Counted from the first letter of the stretch, positions 1 to 6,836 are shown. The stretch is DNA of 64,000 nt from Bryopsis sp. KO-2023 (GCA_030272585.1 BSYQ01000005.1:6045501-6109500), one strand, 5' to 3'. A program made the numbers and translations. The notes: generated by a model not told the origin, from the sequence alone.

Positions 1-258
1 AGGTTCGGGAAGCTGTCGGGAAGCTGTCGGGGACAAGTGCCGTCGCGCGCGGGAACGAGGTTGCGCCAAAACTTCGGGAGGGTGTTCGTTCGTGGTTAGG
101 ACTCGTTTCGAGTTTTTTCATCGTTGCGATTTTTCCGGGTGCTCGGATTCGGATATACGAGAGATATCGGCAATGGCCCATTTCGTTCGCTCGAATTATC
201 GCGTAAAAGGAGTTCTTCGTTTTCCATGGGTTTTTGGTGTCTCTTCGAGTTGTGGTGT

Positions 259-640
259 ATTATTATTATTTTTATTTTTTTCTTTCCTCGCAAGAGATCG
301 ATTCGTTTCTTTCTATTTTCGTCGTTCTTTTCTTATTTTTGTGCCGTTCGTTCCCTCCTTTCCTTCCAATAATCTTTCTTTTCTTTTCTTCCCTTTTCCG
401 TGCTTTTCTGCTTTTTCCTTTTTCGATTCTTTCTCTTTCGGTCCTTTCGAGAAGATTCCATTTCCTTTGCATTCTTCTTTCGCCGTTTCGAAAGGTTTTT
501 TTCTCCCCCTTCGAAATCAAACCGGTTTCTGTCTATCGTGTTTTCTCTCAAAGTTCATTTTCCTTCTTTCCCTCCCCCTTTTCTTTTCCTTTCTAGCTTT
601 TTCGCTCTTTTCTTCGACCTCTCTCCCGATTTTCTCCCGA
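259..640 (+). repeat. Pyrimidine-rich tract
   Basis: About 380 bp strongly biased to C and T on the plus strand, dominated by CTTT and TTCC words with few purine interruptions. It begins with a short TTA run that varies between units (offset 271 is T in most units, A in units 9 and 12). It recurs in all units. Long homopyrimidine DNA can form triplex or non-B structure; a function here is not shown. Confidence 0.85.
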
Positions 641-820
641 GAGGGATCCCGTGGATGATCCCGGATTACCCGATCGGATGATCCAACAAGGGCGCGGTTG
701 AACCCAGAAACGCCACCAACACGCCACCACCTGTGCGTTCCGTCGCCACACACGTCAAAACAGAAACGAACATGCTCCCAAGGCTTTTTCGCTCTACTGC
801 CGCTCACCCACGAGCTGACC

Positions 821-884
821 CACACACACTCCACCGCCCGCGCGCGCGCTCACAGGCGCACACTCACCCACACGCCCACACACG
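821..884 (+). repeat. CA/CG alternating pyrimidine-purine tract
   Basis: Runs of CACACACA, CGCGCGCG and CACACCCACACAC in about 64 bp. The composition fits Z-DNA-prone sequence. It is polymorphic between units (offset 874 G in units 1, 3, 6 and 7, A elsewhere). Confidence 0.7.
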
Positions 885-1018
885 AAAGATCGTGCCACAC
901 CTGAAAACGCTCCCACGGGGTCCTTTTCGATTGGATGAAGCCAAAAACACCATTTCACCGCTCTGCCCACCTCACCTCAAAAGAACAAACAAAAAACAAT
1001 CGGTCCCCCAAACCGTCG

Positions 1019-1034
1019 GAGGGACACGTCCCTC
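1019..1034. repeat. Inverted repeat upstream of 5S-like gene
   Basis: GAGGGAC and GTCCCTC face each other across two bases, about 50 bp upstream of the 5S-like gene, in every unit. Its role is unknown. Confidence 0.6.
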
Positions 1035-1081
1035 GCGCACCTGAAAAACGGATACTTCACCTCCCGGCGTCCGCTTCAAAA

Positions 1082-1203
1082 CGTGTTGCCATCAAACCAC
1101 CGTGAATACATGCGATCCCTTCCGAACTCGCCAATCAAGCACGGTTGGGGCCGATCAGTACCGAGATCAGGGATGTCTCAGGAAATCCGGCGGCGGCAAC
1201 TCG
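1082..1203 (+). rRNA. 5S rRNA-like gene (divergent), copy 1
   Basis: Recognised by the 5S core: CACCGTGAATAC, CGATCCCTTCCGAACTCG, AAGCACGGTTGGGGCC, GATCAGTACC and GGAAATCC occur in the right order and spacing for a eukaryotic 5S rRNA, about 120 nt. The fold is kept: helix I GTTGCC/GGCAAC (1085-1090 with 1195-1200, extendable with one mismatch), helix II CCACCGTG with CACGGTTGG, helix III GCGA/TCGC, and helices IV-V near 1160-1195. A T run follows at 1216-1219, as expected for Pol III. The box C region (about 1171-1185) is diverged from the usual GGATGGGTGACC, so this may be a variant or an ageing copy rather than the main 5S. End coordinates are set from helix I and are good to a few bases. 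Confidence 0.68.
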
Positions 1204-1215
1204 GTGCACTGTTCC

Positions 1216-1219
1216 TTTT
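1216..1219 (+). terminator. Pol III terminator of 5S-like gene
   Basis: A T4 run 12 nt beyond the 5S-like gene. All later units have T5 here. Confidence 0.65.
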
Positions 1220-1255
1220 CCGTGCTTGTTTTTTTTGGGGGCTACGACCGGGAAG

Positions 1256-1259
1256 AAAA
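1256..1259 (-). terminator. Pol III terminator of tRNA-Gly GCC
   Basis: TTTT on the minus strand, 9 nt beyond the tRNA 3' end, present in every unit. Confidence 0.8.
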
Positions 1260-1268
1260 GGCCTTGAG

Positions 1269-1339
1269 TGCGTTGACCGGGAATCGAACCCGGGTCTCTA
1301 CCGTGGCAGGGTAGTATGCTACCACTGTACCATCAACGC
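1269..1339 (-). tRNA. tRNA-Gly (GCC), copy 1
   Basis: 71-nt cloverleaf: acceptor GCGTTGA/TCAACGC with discriminator A, short Gly-type D arm TGGTACAGTGGTAGCA, anticodon stem CTACC/GGTAG with loop CTGCCAC (anticodon GCC), and T arm CCGGG-TTCGATT-CCCGG. A and B boxes are intact, there is no intron, and a T4 terminator follows. It looks functional. It shares body sequence with tRNA-Gly CCC at the other end of the unit, so the two Gly genes probably arose by duplication. Confidence 0.96.
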
Positions 1340-1348
1340 CTCGACGAA

Positions 1349-1606
1349 AATACCCGAGCTTGCTCGATCGGGTAACATGCGTGCGGGGGAATCGGGCCGG
1401 AACCGGGCAGAGGACTTTGGTCAAAATTCGGGTCCGGGGTTACGGTCGTGTTACCCGTCGCCGTAATGCGGCCGTAATTGTGTTCCGTAACCGAAAGTTG
1501 TTTACTCTCCCGTCATTTACGGTAATTTATGGTCGGACAAGTTCTTACTACGGTTACGGTGACCGTGACCGTAAGGTCCTGTCTATGGTCGGAACGGAAG
1601 GGCGGA
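1349..1606. other. Spacer with CCGTAA/TTACGG hexamer cluster
   Basis: Lies between the divergent ends of tRNA-Gly GCC and tRNA-Lys. From 1440 to 1574 the hexamer CCGTAA or its complement TTACGG occurs seven times (1440, 1461, 1472, 1485, 1517, 1554, 1569), in both orientations. A TACCCGA/TCGGGTA inverted repeat lies at about 1347-1373. No gene is seen. The cluster lies 5' of tRNA-Gly GCC and 3' of tRNA-Lys, so it could be a regulatory or protein-binding site array. Confidence 0.55.
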
Positions 1607-1680
1607 CGCCCGAGGAGGGACTCGAACCCTCGGCCACGAGATTAAAAGTCTCGCGCTCTGCCAAACTGAGCTACCCGGGC
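1607..1680 (-). tRNA. tRNA-Lys (TTT), copy 1
   Basis: 74-nt cloverleaf: acceptor GCCCGGG/CTCGGGC (one G-U), discriminator G, D arm TAGCTCAGTTTGGCAGAGC, anticodon stem GAGA(C)/(A)TCTC with anticodon TTT followed by AA, and T arm CGAGG-TTCGAGT-CCCTC. No intron. No run of four T follows on its strand until about 1426, so its 3' end must form without a near canonical terminator. Confidence 0.95.
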
Positions 1681-1786
1681 ATATCTCAAGCAGGATCGCG
1701 CCGATCTCGTGGATCCCGATTCCGGGAATCTCGATCGCGGGGGGGCGACCGAGCCTCCACGCAGCGCGCGATCGACTCGTCGTCGA

Positions 1787-1868
1787 GCTGAGATGTCCGA
1801 GTGGTTAAGGAGGTGGACTCGAAATCCACTGGGTTCATCCCGCGCAGGTTCAAATCCTGCTCTCAGCG
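1787..1868 (+). tRNA. tRNA-Ser (CGA), copy 1
   Basis: 82-nt type II tRNA: acceptor GCTGAGA/TCTCAGC, discriminator G, D arm TGTCCGAGTGGTTAAGGAG, anticodon stem GTGGA/TCCAC with loop CTCGAAA (anticodon CGA), a Ser-type long variable arm (TGGGTTCATCCCGC) and T loop TTCAAAT. A T5 terminator lies at 1882-1886. No intron. Confidence 0.96.
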
Positions 1869-1881
1869 AGCGTCGAAGTCG

Positions 1882-1886
1882 TTTTT
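1882..1886 (+). terminator. Pol III terminator of tRNA-Ser CGA
   Basis: T5 run 13 nt beyond the gene, in every unit. Confidence 0.8.
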
Positions 1887-1895
1887 CGGAGCGGC

Positions 1896-1899
1896 AAAA
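1896..1899 (-). terminator. T4 run downstream of tRNA-Asp relic
   Basis: TTTT on the minus strand about 27 nt past the preserved part of the Asp relic. It may be its old terminator, and it is also the first T4 met on this strand by transcripts from tRNA-Leu AAG and tRNA-Leu CAG. Confidence 0.5.
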
Positions 1900-1925
1900 G
1901 ACAAGGATGCAAGGTGGGCGTGCAT

Positions 1926-1986
1926 GAACCCGGGTCTCCTGCGTGACAGTGACAGGCAAGAATACTCACCGCCGTACTGCAACGAC
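1926..1986 (-). pseudogene. tRNA-Asp (GTC) relic, 3' truncated, copy 1
   Basis: On the minus strand, GTCGTTG begins a tRNA-Asp-like sequence: D arm AGTACGGCGGTGAGTATTC, anticodon stem CTTGC/GCAGG around GTC, then GAGACCCGGGTTC up to the T loop. Similarity stops there; the 3' strand of the T stem and the acceptor 3' strand are missing. The anticodon loop hexamer TGTCAC is tandemly duplicated. It cannot form a normal tRNA. All fourteen complete units carry it, so it was present before the array expanded. Confidence 0.8.
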
Positions 1987-1994
1987 TCGATCAC

Positions 1995-2042
1995 GATGAC
2001 GAGGCTGACGATGAGGTTGATGACGAGGCGTGCGACGAGGAT
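1995..2042 (+). repeat. 12-bp minisatellite, four copies
   Basis: Four imperfect copies of GATGACGAGGCT in a row. One plus-strand frame reads as alternating Asp/Glu triplets, but there is no open frame of useful length around it. Confidence 0.6.
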
Positions 2043-2071
2043 GGACGACGCGACGCCTCATCACGACGTGA

Positions 2072-2153
2072 GTTGGGGTGTCCGAGTGGTTAAGGGGGTG
2101 GACTAGAAATCCACTGGGTTTGTCCCGCGCAGGTTCGAATCCTGCCCTCAACG
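2072..2153 (+). tRNA. tRNA-Ser (AGA), copy 1
   Basis: 82-nt type II tRNA: acceptor GTTGGGG/CCTCAAC (one G-U), discriminator G, loop CTAGAAA (anticodon AGA), a Ser-type variable arm and T loop TTCGAAT. This copy has G where the other thirteen have A near position 25 of the D stem, which changes a U-A pair to U-G. No T4 follows on its strand before 2485. Confidence 0.96.
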
Positions 2154-2209
2154 AGGCACGTGTGTGCGTGTGTGTTCGCGAACCGAGGGGGTGACGCGGA
2201 AAGGCACGT

Positions 2210-2292
2210 TGTGGTGAGTGGGATTCGAACCCACGCTCGTCTCCGAACTAGAACCTGAATCTAGCGCCTTAGACCAACTCGGCCATCACCAC
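2210..2292 (-). tRNA. tRNA-Leu (CAG), copy 1
   Basis: 83-nt type II tRNA: acceptor GTGGTGA/TCACCAC, discriminator A, D arm TGGCCGAGTTGGTCTAAGGC, anticodon stem CTAGA/TCTAG with loop TTCAGGT (anticodon CAG), variable arm TCG-GAGA-CGA and T loop TTCGAAT. No intron. Only TTT lies just downstream on its strand. Confidence 0.96.
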
Positions 2293-2372
2293 ACCATCGT
2301 CGCTCGGGAGCCACCCCCACGAGGGCCCCGCCCCGGACGGGAGTCGCAGGCGACGCCCCCCGAGATCGGCGG

Positions 2373-2390
2373 CACGGAAATCTTTCCGTG
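2373..2390. repeat. Perfect palindrome abutting tRNA-Met
   Basis: CACGGAAA and TTTCCGTG are separated by two bases and end exactly one base before tRNA-Met. Same in every unit. It occupies the place where Pol III start and TFIIIB contacts are expected. Confidence 0.7.
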
Positions 2391-2476
2391 GCCTCGGTGG
2401 CGCAGTCGGTTAGCGCGTCGGTCTCATAACCTCGTGAGCCATCCGGAGGTCACCAGTTCGATCCTGGTCCGGGGCA
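2391..2476 (+). tRNA. tRNA-Met (CAT), elongator type, with 12-nt intron, copy 1
   Basis: 86-nt gene: acceptor GCCTCGG/CCGGGGC, discriminator A, D arm TGGCGCAGTCGGTTAGCGC, anticodon stem TCGGT with CCGG, loop CTCATA(A). A 12-nt intron, placed at 2429-2440 (ACCTCGTGAGCC, ambiguous by one base), follows base 37, the standard eukaryotic site. Intron bases GTGAG can pair with CTCAT of the anticodon loop, the usual anticodon-intron pairing. Without it the RNA is 74 nt. T arm ACCAG-TTCGATC-CTGGT and a T4 terminator at 2485-2488 follow. Introns in elongator tRNA-Met are typical of plants and known in some algae. Confidence 0.93.
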
Positions 2477-2484
2477 ACCAACGC

Positions 2485-2488
2485 TTTT
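2485..2488 (+). terminator. Pol III terminator of tRNA-Met
   Basis: T4 run 8 nt past the tRNA, in every unit. Confidence 0.8.
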
Positions 2489-2505
2489 GACGGGACGCCC
2501 CACGC

Positions 2506-2526
2506 CACGTCACAAATTCTGACGTG
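2506..2526. repeat. Inverted repeat at 3' end of tRNA-Leu AAG
   Basis: CACGTCA and TGACGTG face each other across seven bases, overlapping the last bases of tRNA-Leu AAG. It could form a hairpin in the trailer, in place of a T run. Confidence 0.5.
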
Positions 2527-2605
2527 TGGCGAGTGGGATTTGAACCCACGCCCTTTCGGACTGGAACCTTACTCCAGCGCCTTGGACCAACTCGGCCATC
2601 GCCAC
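2525..2605 (-). tRNA. tRNA-Leu (AAG), copy 1
   Basis: 81-nt type II tRNA: acceptor GTGGCGA/TCGCCAC, discriminator A, D arm TGGCCGAGTTGGTCCAAGGC, anticodon stem CTGGA/TCCAG with loop GTAAGGT (anticodon AAG), variable arm TCCGAAAGGG and T loop TTCAAAT. Close relative of tRNA-Leu CAG on the same strand. Only TTT follows nearby. Confidence 0.95.
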
Positions 2606-2664
2606 ATACGAGAGGAGGGGTCCGCCGCGCGTCTTCAAGCTGGGGTCTCGGACGTCGGTCCGCT

Positions 2665-2671
2665 AAAAAAA
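2665..2671 (-). terminator. Pol III terminator of tRNA-Gly CCC
   Basis: Seven T on the minus strand, 9 nt past the gene, in every unit. Confidence 0.85.
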
Positions 2672-2680
2672 GAGCACGAG

Positions 2681-2751
2681 TGCGTTGACCGGGAATCGAA
2701 CCCGGGTCTCTACCTTGGGAGGGTAGTATGCTACCACTATATCACCAACGC
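2681..2751 (-). tRNA. tRNA-Gly (CCC), copy 1
   Basis: 71-nt cloverleaf: acceptor GCGTTGG/TCAACGC (one G-U), D arm TGATATAGTGGTAGCA, anticodon stem CTACC/GGTAG with loop CTCCCAA (anticodon CCC) and T arm CCGGG-TTCGATT-CCCGG. Identical to tRNA-Gly GCC over much of its length. It is the most variable tRNA of the unit: units 2 and 5 change base 37, unit 4 changes the T stem. Confidence 0.95.
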
Positions 2752-3865
2752 GGCTCGAGGGATGGCGCGTGCGGAGAGCGTGGTAGGTTCGGGAAGCTGT
2801 CGGGAAGCTGTCGGGGACAAGTGCCGTCGCGCGCGGGAACGAGGTTGCGCCAAAACTTCGGGAGGGTGTTCGTTCGTGGTTAGGACTCGTTTCGAGTTTT
2901 TTCATCGTTGCGATTTTTCCGGGTGCTCGGATTCGGATATACGAGAGATATCGGCAATGGCCCATTTCGTTCGCTCGAATTATCGCGTAAAAGGAGTTCT
3001 TCGTTTTCCATGGGTTTTTGGTGTCTCTTCGAGTTGTGGTGTATTATTATTATTTTTATTTTTTTCTTTCCTCGCAAGAGATCGATTCGTTTCTTTCTAT
3101 TTTCGTCGTTCTTTTCTTATTTTTGTGCCGTTCGTTCCCTCCTTTCCTTCCAATAATCTTTCTTTTCTTTTCTTCCCTTTTCCGTGCTTTTCTGCTTTTT
3201 CCTTTTTCGATTCTTTCTCTTTCGGTCCTTTCGAGAAGATTCCATTTCCTTTGCATTCTTCTTTCGCCGTTTCGAAAGGTTTTTTTCTCCCCCTTCGAAA
3301 TCAAACCGGTTTCTGTCTATCGTGTTTTCTCTCAAAGTTCATTTTCCTTCTTTCCCTCCCCCTTTTCTTTTCCTTTCTAGCTTTTTCGCTCTTTTCTTCG
3401 ACCTCTCTCCCGATTTTCTCCCGAGAGGGATCCCGTGGATGATCCCGGATTACCCGATCGGATGATCCAACAAGGGCGCGGTTGAACCCAGAAACGCCAC
3501 CAACACGCCACCACCTGTGCGTTCCGTCGCCACACACGTCAAAACAGAAACGAACATGCTCCCAAGGCTTTTTCGCTCTACTGCCGCTCACCCACGAGCT
3601 GACCCACACACACTCCACCGCCCGCGCGCGCGCTCACAGGCGCACACTCACCCACACACCCACACACGAAAGATCGTGCCACACCTGAAAACGCTCCCAC
3701 GGGGTCCTTTTCGATTGGATGAAGCCAAAAACACCATTTCACCGCTCTGCCCACCTCACCTCAAAAGAACAAACAAAAAACAATCGGTCCCCCAAACCGT
3801 CGGAGGGACACGTCCCTCGCGCACCTGAAAAACGGATACTTCACCTCCCGGCGTCCGCTTCAAAA

Positions 3866-3987
3866 CGTGTTGCCATCAAACCACCGTGAATACATGCGAT
3901 CCCTTCCGAACTCGCCAATCAAGCACGGTTGGGGCCGATCAGTACCGAGATCAGGGATGTCTCAGGAAATCCGGCGGCGGCAACTCG
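3866..3987 (+). rRNA. 5S rRNA-like gene, copy 2
   Basis: Same as copy 1, but followed by T5. Confidence 0.68.
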
Positions 3988-4052
3988 GTGCACTGTTCTT
4001 TTTCCGTGCTTGTTTTTTTTGGGGGCTACGACCGGGAAGAAAAGGCCTTGAG

Positions 4053-4123
4053 TGCGTTGACCGGGAATCGAACCCGGGTCTCTACCGTGGCAGGGTAGTA
4101 TGCTACCACTGTACCATCAACGC
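4053..4123 (-). tRNA. tRNA-Gly (GCC), copy 2
   Basis: Same sequence as copy 1. Confidence 0.96.
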
Positions 4124-4390
4124 CTCGACGAAAATACCCGAGCTTGCTCGATCGGGTAACATGCGTGCGGGGGAATCGGGCCGGAACCGGGCAGAGGACT
4201 TTGGTCAAAATTCGGGTCCGGGGTTACGGTCGTGTTACCCGTCGCCGTAATGCGGCCGTAATTGTGTTCCGTAACCGAAAGTTGTTTACTCTCCCGTCAT
4301 TTACGGTAATTTATGGTCGGACAAGTTCTTACTACGGTTACGGTGACCGTGACCGTAAGGTCCTGTCTATGGTCGGAACGGAAGGGCGGA

Positions 4391-4464
4391 CGCCCGAGGA
4401 GGGACTCGAACCCTCGGCCACGAGATTAAAAGTCTCGCGCTCTGCCAAACTGAGCTACCCGGGC
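4391..4464 (-). tRNA. tRNA-Lys (TTT), copy 2
   Basis: Same sequence as copy 1. Confidence 0.95.
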
Positions 4465-4570
4465 ATATCTCAAGCAGGATCGCGCCGATCTCGTGGATCC
4501 CGATTCCGGGAATCTCGATCGCGGGGGGGCGACCGAGCCTCCACGCAGCGCGCGATCGACTCGTCGTCGA

Positions 4571-4652
4571 GCTGAGATGTCCGAGTGGTTAAGGAGGTGG
4601 ACTCGAAATCCACTGGGTTCATCCCGCGCAGGTTCAAATCCTGCTCTCAGCG
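4571..4652 (+). tRNA. tRNA-Ser (CGA), copy 2
   Basis: Same sequence as copy 1. Confidence 0.96.
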
Positions 4653-4709
4653 AGCGTCGAAGTCGTTTTTCGGAGCGGCAAAAGACAAGGATGCAAGGTG
4701 GGCGTGCAT

Positions 4710-4770
4710 GAACCCGGGTCTCCTGCGTGACAGTGACAGGCAAGAATACTCACCGCCGTACTGCAACGAC
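4710..4770 (-). pseudogene. tRNA-Asp relic, copy 2
   Basis: Same truncated sequence with duplicated TGTCAC. Confidence 0.8.
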
Positions 4771-4855
4771 TCGATCACGATGACGAGGCTGACGATGAGG
4801 TTGATGACGAGGCGTGCGACGAGGATGGACGACGCGACGCCTCATCACGACGTGA

Positions 4856-4937
4856 GTTGGGGTGTCCGAGTGGTTAAGGAGGTGGACTAGAAATCCACTG
4901 GGTTTGTCCCGCGCAGGTTCGAATCCTGCCCTCAACG
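4856..4937 (+). tRNA. tRNA-Ser (AGA), copy 2
   Basis: Array-majority form with A in the D stem (copy 1 has G). Confidence 0.96.
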
Positions 4938-4993
4938 AGGCATGTGTGTGCGTGTGTGTTCGCGAACCGAGGGGGTGACGCGGAAAGGCACGT

Positions 4994-5076
4994 TGTGGTG
5001 AGTGGGATTCGAACCCACGCTCGTCTCCGAACTAGAACCTGAATCTAGCGCCTTAGACCAACTCGGCCATCACCAC
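4994..5076 (-). tRNA. tRNA-Leu (CAG), copy 2
   Basis: Same sequence as copy 1. Confidence 0.96.
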
Positions 5077-5174
5077 ACCATCGTCGCTCGGGAGCCACCC
5101 CCACGAGGGCCCCGCCCCGGACGGGAGTCGCAGGCGACGCCCCCCGAGATCGGCGGCACGGAAATCTTTCCGTG

Positions 5175-5260
5175 GCCTCGGTGGCGCAGTCGGTTAGCGC
5201 GTCGGTCTCATAACCTCGTGAGCCATCCGGAGGTCACCAGTTCGATCCTGGTCCGGGGCA
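5175..5260 (+). tRNA. tRNA-Met (CAT) with intron, copy 2
   Basis: Same sequence as copy 1; 12-nt intron at 5213-5224. Confidence 0.93.
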
Positions 5261-5308
5261 ACCAACGCTTTTGACGGGACGCCCCACGCCACGTCACAAA
5301 TTCTGACG

Positions 5309-5389
5309 TGTGGCGAGTGGGATTTGAACCCACGCCCTTTCGGACTGGAACCTTACTCCAGCGCCTTGGACCAACTCGGCCATCGCCAC
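5309..5389 (-). tRNA. tRNA-Leu (AAG), copy 2
   Basis: Same sequence as copy 1. Confidence 0.95.
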
Positions 5390-5464
5390 ATACGAGAGGA
5401 GGGGTCCGCCGCGCGTCTTCAAGCTGGGGTCTCGGACGTCGGTCCGCTAAAAAAAGAGCACGAG

Positions 5465-5535
5465 TGCGTTGACCGGGAATCGAACCCGGGTCTCTACCTC
5501 GGGAGGGTAGTATGCTACCACTATATCACCAACGC
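5465..5535 (-). tRNA. tRNA-Gly (CCC), copy 2, G37 variant
   Basis: Anticodon loop CTCCCGA instead of CTCCCAA: base 37, next to the anticodon, is G. Shared with unit 5. Confidence 0.94.
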
Positions 5536-6649
5536 GGCTCGAGGGATGGCGCGTGCGGAGAGCGTGGTAGGTTCGGGAAGCTGTCGGGAAGCTGTCGGGG
5601 ACAAGTGCCGTCGCGCGCGGGAACGAGGTTGCGCCAAAACTTCGGGAGGGTGTTCGTTCGTGGTTAGGACTCGTTTCGAGTTTTTTCATCGTTGCGATTT
5701 TTCCGGGTGCTCGGATTCGGATATACGAGAGATATCGGCAATGGCCCATTTCGTTCGCTCGAATTATCGCGTAAAAGGAGTTCTTCGTTTTCCATGGGTT
5801 TTTGGTGTCTCTTCGAGTTGTGGTGTATTATTATTATTTTTATTTTTTTCTTTCCTCGCAAGAGATCGATTCGTTTCTTTCTATTTTCGTCGTTCTTTTC
5901 TTATTTTTGTGCCGTTCGTTCCCTCCTTTCCTTCCAATAATCTTTCTTTTCTTTTCTTCCCTTTTCCGTGCTTTTCTGCTTTTTCCTTTTTCGATTCTTT
6001 CTCTTTCGGTCCTTTCGAGAAGATTCCATTTCCTTTGCATTCTTCTTTCGCCGTTTCGAAAGGTTTTTTTCTCCCCCTTCGAAATCAAACCGGTTTCTGT
6101 CTATCGTGTTTTCTCTCAAAGTTCATTTTCCTTCTTTCCCTCCCCCTTTTCTTTTCCTTTCTAGCTTTTTCGCTCTTTTCTTCGACCTCTCTCCCGATTT
6201 TCTCCCGAGAGGGATCCCGTGGATGATCCCGGATTACCCGATCGGATGATCCAACAAGGGCGCGGTTGAACCCAGAAACGCCACCAACACGCCACCACCT
6301 GTGCGTTCCGTCGCCACACACGTCAAAACAGAAACGAACATGCTCCCAAGGCTTTTTCGCTCTACTGCCGCTCACCCACGAGCTGACCCACACACACTCC
6401 ACCGCCCGCGCGCGCGCTCACAGGCGCACACTCACCCACACGCCCACACACGAAAGATCGTGCCACACCTGAAAACGCTCCCACGGGGTCCTTTTCGATT
6501 GGATGAAGCCAAAAACACCATTTCACCGCTCTGCCCACCTCACCTCAAAAGAACAAACAAAAAACAATCGGTCCCCCAAACCGTCGGAGGGACACGTCCC
6601 TCGCGCACCTGAAAAACGGATACTTCACCTCCCGGCGTCCGCTTCAAAA

Positions 6650-6771
6650 CGTGTTGCCATCAAACCACCGTGAATACATGCGATCCCTTCCGAACTCGCC
6701 AATCAAGCACGGTTGGGGCCGATCAGTACCGAGATCAGGGATGTCTCAGGAAATCCGGCGGCGGCAACTCG
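6650..6771 (+). rRNA. 5S rRNA-like gene, copy 3
   Basis: Same as copy 2. Confidence 0.68.
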
Positions 6772-6836
6772 GTGCACTGTTCTTTTTCCGTGCTTGTTTT
6801 TTTTGGGGGCTACGACCGGGAAGAAAAGGCCTTGAG

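Larger units (their letters stand above)
1..1081. other. Intergenic spacer of the unit
   Basis: No gene recognised. It holds an 11-bp tandem duplication (GGGAAGCTGTC twice, about 7-28), a long pyrimidine-rich tract (259-640), CA/CG alternating DNA (821-884), the empty CCTGA site used by the retrotransposon in other units (900-904) and a 7-bp-arm palindrome (1019-1034) upstream of the 5S-like gene. Open frames through it encode only F/S/L-rich or H/T-rich low-complexity peptides and are not credible genes. The same spacer recurs in every unit. Confidence 0.8.
1..2784 (+). repeat. Tandem Pol III gene unit 1 (2784 bp)
   Basis: First copy of the 2784-bp unit. The same sequence restarts at 2785 and continues head to tail through the window. 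Offsets 1-1081 are spacer, 1082-1203 a 5S-like gene, and 1269-2751 eight tRNA genes plus one tRNA-Asp relic. Differences from most other copies: a four-T rather than five-T run after the 5S-like gene, G instead of A in the D arm of tRNA-Ser AGA, C instead of T just after that gene (near 2158), and G at offsets 874 and 2764. The phase chosen for the unit start is arbitrary (window start). Confidence 0.97.
2785..5568 (+). repeat. Tandem unit 2
   Basis: Full 2784-bp copy. Markers: A at offset 874, G at offset 2764, G37 in tRNA-Gly CCC. Confidence 0.97.

Noticed and set aside
1-1081. U6, 7SL or other small RNA gene in the spacer
   Set aside because: I looked for U6 and SRP RNA signature words on both strands and saw none; an Rfam scan would settle it.
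698-1466. Open frames of 68-143 codons in the spacer, 5S-like gene and tRNA region
   Set aside because: Compositions are H/T/P- or R/G-rich and the frames overlap structured RNA genes on either strand; no domain is recognisable.
1926-2000. Permuted tRNA-Asp gene with the 3' half placed upstream
   Set aside because: The relic breaks in the T loop, where permuted tRNAs can break, so I looked for a CCCGG-CAACGAC 3' half on either side on the same strand and found none.
2540-3442. 300-codon open frame crossing each unit boundary
   Set aside because: It runs sense or antisense through tRNA-Leu AAG and tRNA-Gly CCC and then the pyrimidine tract, giving an F/S/L-rich peptide. Low complexity and the lack of stops in CT-rich DNA explain it.
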